Assembly: GCA_051530055.1 (NCBI GenBank)
Contig: CM121343.1
Coordinates: 3,968,001 to 4,032,000 of the forward strand
Reading direction: 5' to 3'
DNA length: 64,000 bases
Source of the DNA: Neoechinorhynchus agilis
Taxonomy: Eukaryota > Acanthocephala
Part shown: in pieces, positions 55,300 to 64,000 of the stretch
Layout: the number at the start of each line of letters is the position of its first letter
Numbering within the stretch: position 1 is the stretch's first letter
The notes under the pieces: model-generated
Seen by the model: only the letters and a program-made list of their open reading frames with translations
The model's database searches: none
Told to the model about the DNA's origin: nothing
Translations under genes and position numbers: made by a program

Positions 55300-58141
55300 C
55301 TAAAATGGTTCAGTGTGCATTTTAGAGGACACTACACTTTTGGAAACCTGTCTAAGTTCTGCGAAACTCTCGAAAACGCTTTGGCCGACGGTGTGAGACA
55401 TTTCATCGACGAATTGCTCACATTGGATCAAATCCAACTCTAATTGTTCAAGAGACGCGTACGAGATGGATCGCACATCAGGATCAAAGAGTCGTTCGAG
55501 TAAGCTATTCGATATGTGTCGACACGTATTAACCAATGCAGTTTTCCTCAATTCAGACTGAAAAATCTTTAAAAAAGACATTTTCGTACTTACGGACATT
55601 CCTTCAAATGAAGTAAACGTGCTTCTTAAGAAATTTAACAAGTCCACCAAATAACTAGAGGCACAACCAGTCGACTCCAAAAGCATCCATTCGTACGATG
55701 CTGTTCAAAAAATCGTCGAAAAAAAATTAATAATTGAATTCTAAGCTCAAAAAGAAAAGAAATTTCGAAATACAATGCGCGCGTGGGGAACGTTGATTGA
55801 GTAAAATTCTTCCGTGGTTAGCACAAAGCTGCTGACCTAATTCAAGGAATTGATCCACTGAATGGTTTAGTTGAAGGTAGATCTTTTTTTGAGCTTCCTG
55901 CCTGAATTGCTGGAAAGACCGTTCTTCAGTAAATGGCAACGGTGACTTTCCTGACCTTAAACACGTTGGCACCTTCAAGTTGAATCATTTCAGTTGATTT
56001 GACAACTTGAGTGACTGCTCTTTCCAGTCCGACCATGAACGCCTCCAGTTGAGACGCATTGATGCAAATTTGAATCAACTACGCGCATGTTCACGAGTGA
56101 CTTGTTTGTTCAATGTGGAAATGTTTACCTGGGTAAGTGTTCGGTTGGAATCGTTCAATACGTGAAGTAAACATTGATGAAGTTTTGTTGTCATGAGTTC
56201 GTTGATTGGATTCCGGATGAGCTCAACGGCACTTGCGTTGGTTTCGTAGAGTCCGTCGGTGTATTGGAAGCACTCGGAGGCGAACAAGCAAACTGAACAG
56301 TACAATTCAGGAACCAGCTGACTGAATCCAAGTTCAAACGGAAACTAGTGGAAGTTTTTCGGATTTCAATGAGGGAGAGAGACCAACTTTTTGATTGGCA
56401 AATTGATCGAATTCAAAGAACGGGTACGCGTCTCGTAAATGCTTAAAGTGTTCAGCCGAGTTCACTTTCATCAGTGTAAACGTATCGTTGTCGAACATGT
56501 TGCGAATTTTAAGCGAATAATCTGACAAAAGTGCGTCGAAGTATGCTGAACTGGCTCCTCGGAGTACCGAGTGTATCTGATTTACTGGATAAAAATAGTC
56601 CTAGTCCAGAAAAGATGTGGATTCAATTAAAATGAGTCGCGTACCTTCATCGTCTCACAAAACATGAAAAGGGAAAACTTACAATGAAGCAGGTCCGAAG
56701 CAGTTTTGTAATCTCTCTATACACGTACAAAGCTGTTTCGAACTATTTAAGAATTCTTAACTATTAGTCTTTTAATTGTTGATATAAGACGTTTTAAAGA
56801 TATTCTTGTAAGTTCAAAATAAAACTGACTATCGATTAGCCCTCGACTTGTGCATACGATGTAGTCTTCAACAACGAAAAACCTTGGAAGCGCCAAATCG
56901 TTCAAAAACCAATCTATATATATAAACCAACCCCACTGTTCGTAGAAGGAACTTCTTAAATGAAGAAAACGATAGTGTCTAAATAGAATAATAGATGTGA
57001 TGCTCAACAAAAAAAACAATACGGAGGAAATATCGAGAACGGCATTCATTTGTTTCCTCTTTTCGTCTTTATAGCGATCGGACAACAAATTAATCGTTCC
57101 CTAAAATGCAAAAAATAGAAATAAAGAAAAGAAACGCTTCCTACCAAAGTCACATTGATATTGATGGCTTTGTGGACCGGTGTGGTATCCAACAGTTCGT
57201 AGACATTAGTTCCCTAGGTAATGATGAAATGTGTGTTTGGGGCGAAAAAATCGAACCTCGGCCACGGAGCCAAATTCAAGTCTATCAAAAGGGTTATCAG
57301 TTTGAATACGGTCAAGGTCTAACAGAGATCTCATTTTCTTTAAGAGGGACTCGTGTTGAAACACAATAGCACCAGCAATATTGTTAAGAGCGATTTTCCC
57401 AATCAATTCCGCTTTTGTTGAAACCTGCTCCAAGAAATTCTTTAAAGTGTCCAATGTATCAGAAAATATGGCATCCCTGAACATCTTCAATTGTTTAACT
57501 ATGCATAAAGACCATCTATATCGGAGGACGGCAGGTAGAAGAACTTGATCGATATGTTTTATCAGTTCAATCGCTCTATAATAGTCTTTGATCGCCATTT
57601 GATGTCTTAACTGCCTATAGACTTCAAATATTGGCATTGAAGTCTCAAGAGCGACAATTGTATTCACTATATTGTTCTCGGACAACTTCGATTGGATTAC
57701 CAAATCAGTGTTCAAAGATACACGGCCGCATGCATCTGTTAGATCCTGATTGGCTGATACAACCCTTTCCTATTTGCTATCAAACAAGCACGCGCCAACG
57801 ACGGTCGACTTTCCCACCTTTAGTGACGTTGCATCCCCCCGAATATTGATCAATTTTTGAAAGGAGTCCACAAAACCCTGATAATGATGCTGGCAGACTT
57901 TTTCGATGCTTGAATCATGTTGATGGATTCGGCTATTCAAACGAGCCAGAAAATCACGAATGTCGTAGTTTACAAATATGTTCCTAAATACGTTCATCGA
58001 CGATTTACGGAGAATACACGCTAAAATACACAACCTCAAACTCGATGCCATTTGACCCTCATCCGCCATCTCGAGATCACGAATCGCATTCTCAAAGTAG
58101 GCTACAGTCGAATCGTCCAGAGAAGACCAACTCAATTCCAT
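55300..58141 (-). CDS. Exocyst complex component Sec15 (EXOC6)
   Basis: The subunit of the exocyst tether that binds Rab GTPases on secretory vesicles. It starts at ATG 58141 behind TTTCTTAAG and spans about nine exons with small introns. Recognisable segments in order: RLNSRIHQHDSSIEKVCQHH followed by YQGFVDSFQKLINIRGD; LETSMPIFEVYRQLRHQMAI; YRAIELIKHIDQVLLPAVLR; FLEQVSTKAELIGKIALNNI; FFVVEDYIVCTSRGLIDSQF; SDYSLKIRNMFDNDTFTLMK; ELIRNPINELMTTKLHQCLL; and the C-terminal CATS-type domain YLVDLLNFLRSTFTSFEGMS ending LDLIQCEQFVDE. The order and spacing match Sec15 along its length, so the gene appears complete. Individual exon boundaries were not all fixed. Confidence 0.9.
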
Positions 58142-58870
58142 CTTAAGAAACGTCGAATACCGCTTTTTTACACTCACATTGCGACTTTAAGACACGGAAG
58201 AATCATGTAAGAGGATCAGTAAACTACCGGAATTCCCTCTTTATGCTTCTTAGATCAACTTCAAGATCAGATCCAAGTAAACAGGTTATATCGATTCTGT
58301 GCTTTTTTTCCGAACGTTGGTTTGTTTTCCTCTTTTTGGATAATAGAAACGGTGGGTTTTGTTGTACATTCCGTAGTCCTGTTTCAAGGTCAAAAAGGGT
58401 TCAAATATGGTCGAAATGCCGTTGAAAAAAAGACTCACTGATGATCTCGCCTAAAGGGAAAAAGCCGAGTAAGGGATGTTCTTTAACACTAAATTCCGTT
58501 TATTTGCTAGCCTAAGCCATCTTTTCGCCAGTACGGCTCTGAAGTTCACTTTGGCGAAACGATTGCCAGCATTATGTTGCTCATTAATTTTCCTTAAAAT
58601 ACAACACCGGTTCTTCTTTCAATCAATCAATTATTGGCACCAATCCGCGAGAGAATCGGTCGATAATCAAGTACAAATCGGCCGCTTTAAAAATGAGCTA
58701 AAGAAGCACGAGTGATGTTATTGTGAATGGTTATCAAAGTCACGAGGATTAAGTATAGATCGCACTTGTTGTGTGATTTTCGATAATCGTTATTGTCGCT
58801 CGTTTTATAGAGAGAGATCGTTAAAAAGCAGACAACACAATCGAACGGTACAAAGTCAAACAATGCAAAA
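58142..58870. other. Spacer upstream of EXOC6
   Basis: About 730 bp. Frames at 58243-58715 on the plus strand have no domain support. Nothing else seen. Confidence 0.4.
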
Positions 58871-60106
58871 TCACCGTTTCTTATTCCGATTTAAGACGTT
58901 TCTCCTTTGAGACATTCTTTGATTAATATCCTTGAGCTCATCTTCCAGTTTGTTTTGTTCAGTGACCAGTAGTGCTCTCCGCATTCTCAATTCCTTTAAG
59001 CGCAGACCTTTTACTGCATTCTCGTGCTGGATCTTAGAACGAGTTGTTGAACTGCTGCTGCAGTAGTTGGCGACCCTGCCGTGCTTTTTTTGACGTTCGG
59101 GTTTCCTTCGCTTTGATTTACGATAAGATCGATCTTTTCTCACCCGCTTGTGTCTCACGTGAGAGGAAGGACTTCGAGAACAAAGACTCGATGAACAAGT
59201 CGAACACTGGCACACGCTCGAATCACAGGAGGAGCAACTAAAAGGTTTTTTAATGTGAGACAAGGAGCACTTAAAAGAGACTAAAACAAAGAAACACGAT
59301 CAAAACCGAGTTTTCGATGTTGTTTTTTGTTATTAACGGGTTACCATGGTCCGAAAAAAAAGAGAGGATGAACCGGAGCTGACCTGGAGGACGTTGAACA
59401 ACAGGAACTGCACTCTTTAGCTGAGCGCTTAGTTCGTCGGCGAGATGATACCCGGCAAGGATTTGTCGTGGACGAATTGGTAGAAATCGATGAGCACTTT
59501 GAGCAGGTCCTGGACCTGTCCATTTGGTTCATCGCCCAATCATAGTCTTTCAACGATTTACTGCTGGAAACCAACGGAGGAGTCAGCTTTTCCATTTTAA
59601 GATTCATTCGCTTCTCGTTGAAGTCTTTATCCTCCATTCTTCTCACTTGAGCGCGCTCTCTTCGTTCCTTTGCTCTAAGAAGTGCGGCATCCCACGGATT
59701 GTCTTCGTCTGTTCTTCGTTCGTCTTCTGGAATACATCGATGAGCGTTGTTAATCTCGTCATCTACGTCATAGATTCGTAATTTATTTTCTCGCGTATGT
59801 ACGTGCTGCTTCCCTGCCACGAGCCCGCCGATCTGTACCGAAATTACGAATCGCTGATCCACAATCTCGCCTTCTTCGTGTTCGCCGCCCGTCTACATGG
59901 AGAAGCGGAATCTCGAAGGTTATGCGACACACACAGACCACCGAAATACTCACAGCCTCACGCGTCCACCCGGATTCGTTCGGACTGACGTCACAGTCAT
60001 CATAGTCCAACTCTTCAAGATCGTTATCATCACTCCCAAATTTAGAAACCATGCTGCTTGGATATCTTAAGCCATGCGGAACAGAAGTCGCCGAGGAGAA
60101 TGACAT
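58871..60106 (-). CDS. Ser/Arg/Lys-rich acidic-to-basic protein, 319 aa, four exons
   Basis: Exons are 59954-60106, 59572-59892, 59345-59420 and 58871-59280. GT-AG introns of 61, 151 and 64 nt in matching phase give 960 nt. The N-terminus is acidic (DDNDLEELDYDDCDVSPNES, then EEGEIVD). The middle has NPWDAALLRAKERRERAQVR followed by DFNEKRMNLKMEK. The C-terminal third has Cys pairs (CSSCDSSVCQCSTC), a basic SR-like patch (RKSKRRKPERQKKH) and a final coiled coil (LLVTEQNKLEDELKDINQRM). The acidic EEGE start, the W..L..AK....A..R...DF.EKR block and the short terminal coiled coil recall ZC3H18, but no CCCH finger is visible, so that is only a weak suggestion. Alternatively, an acceptor at 59515 gives a 186-aa form ending GIISPTN. 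Confidence 0.5.
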
Positions 60107-60644
60107 TCCCCCCTGAAACGGTGGTCAATGAAGATGTGGACGACGAAATGTCCTCTGAACGTGTTTCGCAAATATGCTCTAGAGAATTCTTCCGTAGAAC
60201 ACAACATCTTTTGTAAACAGAACGCGCGCGCATTTTGATAAAAGGAAAATGACTAGATCCCTGGGAGCGCGGTTTCCGGAAAGTATCTCAGGTTTCCTTT
60301 GACCTTGAATTCCGTGATGGCGGCGGAGGTCGATCCACTAATTATCCGTCCGGAAAATTCGCCCATTCTTGACTCTCAAGCGCAATTCTTCCATTCATTG
60401 TCCTACTCTCGTAGAAGCTCCCTTTTGTTACCGTGCAGACGGCGTTCGTTCAACTTTGAAATTCATTGAAAATTATACCGTTTCATTATTAGGATTATTT
60501 ATATCCTTCATGATAACATTCGGGTGAAAAGTAATCCTCTTGTTGCGAACGTCGAAAACATTTGCAAACAATGACAATGTTTGAAAAGGTGGGTTTGGCC
60601 CACGAAATATTACAAAATAAAATTGGTTCTCGGGGTGCGAATCG
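60107..60644. other. Upstream region, no gene seen
   Basis: A frame at 60042-60233 overlaps the gene start in another frame. TTTCAG seven bases before the ATG at 60106 may be an acceptor for an upstream or trans-spliced exon. Otherwise unassigned. Confidence 0.4.
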
Positions 60645-63105
60645 CCACAAGAGGATTAGGATTATTGTTTACAAGTCGTAAACCGGTAAATAATATGTTA
60701 AAGACTTCGGGAGTTCACCATCATCAACTTGTTACTAAATAAAAATTATTTACCGCGGATAAAGACTTGTAAACAATAATTCGGTAATCATAAACCCTCC
60801 CGGTACTTCCTCACATATTGCCACTTGAACTATTTAAAGAAAATTTATTTTAAATACCTGATATCGTCTTGGGAGGACTGGAATTATTGCTTACAAGTCT
60901 TCAGCCGGTAAATAATTTTTTTTATTTAATAACAAACTGACGATTAAGCCTTTTTGCGTTGTTCAAAGAACGTTTTATCAAATTATTTACCGCGGATAAA
61001 GACTTGTAAACAATAATTCGGTAATCATAAACCCTCCCGGTACTTCCTCACATATCGCCATTTGAACTATTTAAAGAAAATTTATTTTAAATACCTGATA
61101 TCGTCTTGGGAGGACTGGAATTATTGTTTACAAGTCTTCAGCCGGTAAATAATTTTTTTATTTAATAACAAACTGACGATGAACCCTTTTTGCGTTGTTC
61201 AAAGAACGTTTTAACAAATTATTTACCGCGGATAAAGACTTGTAAACAATAATTCGTAATCATACAGCCCCCGGTACTTCCTCACATATCGCCATTTGAA
61301 CTATTTTTAGAATATTTATTTTAAATACCTGATATCGTCTTGGGAGGACTGGAATTATTGTTTACAAGTCTTCAGCCGGTAAATAATTTTTTTATTTAAT
61401 AACAAACTGACAATGAACCCTTTTTGCGTTGTTCAAATAACGTTTTCACAAATTATTTACCGCGGATGAAGACTTGTAAACAATAATTCTGTAATCATAC
61501 AGCCCCCGGTACTTCCTCACATATCGCCATTTGAACTATTTAAAGAAAATTTATTTTAAATACCTGATATCGTCTTGGGAGGACTGGAATTATTGTTTAC
61601 AAGTCTTCAGCCGGCAAATAATTTTTTTATTTAATAACAAACTGACGATTAAGCCTTTTTGCGTTGTTCAAAGAACGTTTTAACAAATTATTTACCGCGG
61701 ATAAAGACTTGTAAACAATAATTCGGTAATCATAAACCCCCCGGTACTTCCTCACATATCGCCATTTGAACTATTTAAAGAAAATTTATTTTAAATACCT
61801 GATATCGTCTTGGGAGGACTGGAATTATTGTTTACAAGTCTTCAGCCGGTAAATAATTTTTTTATTTAATAACAAACTGACGATTAAGCCTTTTTGCGTT
61901 GTTCAAAGAACGTTTTAACAAATTATTTACCGCGGATAAAGACTTGTAAACAATAATTCGGTAATCATAAACCCCCCGGTACTTCCTCACATATCGCCAT
62001 TTGAACTATTTAAAGAAAATTTATTTTAAATACCTGATATCGTCTTGGGAGGACTGGAATCATTGTTTACAAGTCTTCAGCCGGTAAATAATTTTTTTAT
62101 TTAATAACAAACTGACGATTAACCCTTTTTGCGTTGTTCAAAGAACGTTTTAACAAATTATTTACCGCGGATAAAGACTTGTAAACAATAATTCGGTAAT
62201 CATACAGCCCCCGGTACTTCCTCACATATCGCCATTTGAACTATTTTTAGAATATTTATTTTAAATACCTGATATCGTCTTGGGAGGACTGGAATTATTG
62301 TTTACAAGTCTTCAGCCGGTAAATAATTTTTTTATTTAATAACAAACTGACGATTAACCCTTTTTGCGTTGTTCAAAGAACGTTTTAACAAATTATTTAC
62401 CGCGGATAAAGACTTGTAAACAATAATTCTGTAATCATACAGCCCCCGGTACTTCCTCACATATCGCCATTTGAACTATTTAAAGAAAATTTATTTTAAA
62501 TACCTGATATCGTCTTGGGAGGACTGGAATCATTGTTTACAAGTCTTCAGCCGGTAAATAATTTATTTAATAACAAACTGACGATTAACCCTTTTTGCGT
62601 TGTTCAAAGAACGTTTTAACAAATTATTTACCGCGGATAAAGACTTGTAAACAATAATTCTGTAATCATACAGCCCCCGGTACTTCCTCACATATCGCCA
62701 TTTGAACTATTTTTAGAATATTTATTTTAAATACCTGATATCGTCTTGGGAGGACTGGAATCATTGTTTACAAGTCTTCAGCCGGTAAATAATTTTTTTA
62801 TTTAATAACAAACTGACAATGAACCCTTTTTGCGTTGTTCAAATAACGTTTTTCACAAATTATTTACCGCGGATGAAGACTTGTAAACAATAATTCGGTA
62901 ATCATACAGCCCCCGGTACTTCCTCACATATCGCCATTTGAACTATTTTTAGAATATTTATTTTAAATACCTGATATCGTCTTGGGAGGACTGGAATCAT
63001 TGTTTACTAGTCTTCAGCCGGCAAATAATTTTTTTATTTAATAACAAACTGATGATGAACTCCTTCTACGTGGTTAAAAGAACGTTTTTAACAAATTATT
63101 GATCC
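60645..63105. repeat. 235-bp satellite, about 10 units, each a foldback
   Basis: GGGAGGACTGGAATTATTG recurs at 60871, 61108, 61342, 61577, 61812, 62047, 62282, 62517, 62748 and 62984 (spacings 231-237). Within each unit ATTATTGTTTACAAGTCTTC ... CGGTAAATAATTT is mirrored about 60 bp on by AAATTATTTACCGCGGATAA ... GACTTGTAAACAATAATT, so every repeat can form a hairpin. Variants at a few sites (TTTAAAGAAAAT vs TTTTTAGAATAT; AATT vs AATC) define subfamilies interleaved along the array. Confidence 0.95.
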
Positions 63106-63199
63106 AAAGAATTCAGGAATGTTTCGATTCTTTAGCATATTTGTGGCTCAGCCGGATAGATTTTTTAGTATATATTTGAGGTTGCTCAAATTCCCTTGG

Positions 63200-63415
63200 C
63201 TGATTTGGGCACACAGTCCAATGATTTATTAGCCAGGAAAGAACTGGTCTACGCTAAATACCCACGACCGTACAATTATGAGTCTGTACATTCCTACGGA
63301 TATTCAGATACCTCCCGAGGAGGCGGAACTCATCAGTGAGCTCCCTCTCTTCAACGAAGTATATCGTTCCCTTTGGTTATGGGTCATCGGCGGTAACGGA
63401 TTCGAACCCTTGATC
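63200..63415 (-). mobile_element. tRNA-derived SINE copy 5
   Basis: Shares GATTTGGGCACACAG, TTATGAGTCTGTACATTCCT, CAGATACCTCC and AACTCATCAGTGAG with the copies near 11.6-13.2 kb. A minus-strand B box GGTTCGAATCC lies near 63397, and the head is cut off just after it. Confidence 0.7.
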
Positions 63416-63619
63416 AAAACAATTCAGTAATGTTTCGATTCTTTGGCGACGGCTGATAATTTATTTTTCATTGGGCCCATCACCTACCGATCTGCTTCAG
63501 CGATTAAAATAACATTAATACCCCGGCAATGCCGCGGCCATCAAGGAAGCTGCCGAACAATCATAACCTATGGGTAATGCGGATTTGATATGACTGCGAA
63601 ATAGAATTTATACAGAAAT
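63416..63619. other. Spacer
   Basis: Unassigned bases between SINE and LINE. A GGATTGTTTCG-like stretch near 63430 repeats sequence from 63118, bracketing the SINE region. Confidence 0.35.
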
Positions 63620-63993
63620 TAATCGAATTTGAATACCCATGGGTGAGAGGTGATTTATTAAAAAATTCGAGGTCTCTAATTTAGCTAGTGCCTTAATATA
63701 ATTCTTCTCCTTTATTACTACTGTTAAATCGTCGGCATGCATCGTGATTGAACGGCAAATCGAGCAATTACATACTATGTATTGGGAAACTAGGCAAAAT
63801 AAAATAGGCGATAAGGGAGAACCCTGGGGAACTCCTTTGAGTTACCAGTAAACGGGTCGTGTGGGATCATCCGCAAAGATAAACCGCTTTGAATATAATG
63901 TATTGTGGACCATGTGCTCGGAATAAAATGAAACATTTTTGATGGATCGATAATTTCGTCACGTTGCACATTCGGCGTATATGTAAAAAACAA
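63620..63993 (-). mobile_element. LINE reverse transcriptase fragment of a second family
   Basis: The minus strand reads STWSTIHYIQSGLSLRMIPH up to a Thr-Gly. After a one-base frameshift it continues LKGVPQGSPLSPILFCLVSQ (motif B) and SITMHADDLTVVIKEKNY (motif C with A-D-D). The GVPQGSPLSP and ADD signatures differ from the QQGDPLGP/LDD type at 350-2550, so this is a different LINE. Frameshifted and truncated by the window edge. Confidence 0.75.
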
Positions 63994-64000
63994 CTAAAAA

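Overview
This is a stretch of animal (invertebrate metazoan) nuclear DNA, AT-rich and repeat-laden. The evidence is a set of animal housekeeping and signalling genes: collagen prolyl 4-hydroxylase alpha, atypical PKC, PKA regulatory subunit, SMG8, exocyst Sec15, ANAPC4, endosulfine, OSTM1, HSPA12, ARL6IP1 and IMMP2L. Introns are tiny: nearly all those I could delimit are about 37-66 nt, GT-AG with a T-rich tract before the AG. Several start codons sit directly behind an AG (SMG8, IMMP2L and its downstream neighbour, P4HA, EXOC6), and one gene pair is spaced like an operon. That combination recalls animals with spliced-leader trans-splicing, such as nematodes, but the species cannot be fixed from sequence alone.

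Layout. 0-3.6 kb: a LINE with one in-frame stop, abutting a decayed gene on the minus strand. 3.6-10.9 kb: sparse, with OSTM1 (7.6-8.6 kb), a probable two-exon tail (9.1-9.3 kb) and an unknown two-exon gene (10.4-10.9 kb). 11.6-14.4 kb: tRNA-derived SINE cluster and a ~293-bp repeat. 15.8-19.7 kb: an unknown 224-aa gene, then P4HA (minus). 20-24.3 kb: LINE remnant, a 265-bp tandem repeat and three long hairpins. 24.6-29.8 kb: ANAPC4 (plus), endosulfine (minus) and an exon of an unknown basic protein. 30.6-32.0 kb: an 80/142-bp tandem array. 32.0-33.5 kb: IMMP2L plus a 198-aa unknown gene as a likely minus-strand pair, with a divergent plus-strand gene start. 35.6-38.1 kb: HSPA12-like chaperone. 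39.5-42.7 kb: LINE remnant, an unknown exon and a ~106-bp satellite. 43.0-48.5 kb: ARL6IP1, a ~430-bp repeat and atypical PKC. 50.0-51.1 kb: PKA regulatory subunit. 51.6-51.8 kb: SETDB1-like SET remnant. 52.5-60.1 kb: minus-strand run of SMG8, EXOC6/Sec15 and a Ser/Arg/Lys-rich gene. 60.6-63.1 kb: a 235-bp satellite built from a foldback unit. 63.2-64 kb: SINE, then a second LINE type.

The genes do not form one pathway; apart from the IMMP2L pair they are independent units separated by mobile and satellite DNA. I found no convincing new multi-gene system. The points most worth following are two GC-AG introns in one HSPA12 gene, a satellite that evolved from a foldback element, a gene whose stop codon lies inside a tandem array, a candidate trans-splice/operon arrangement, and a PKA regulatory subunit with a weakened pseudosubstrate site.
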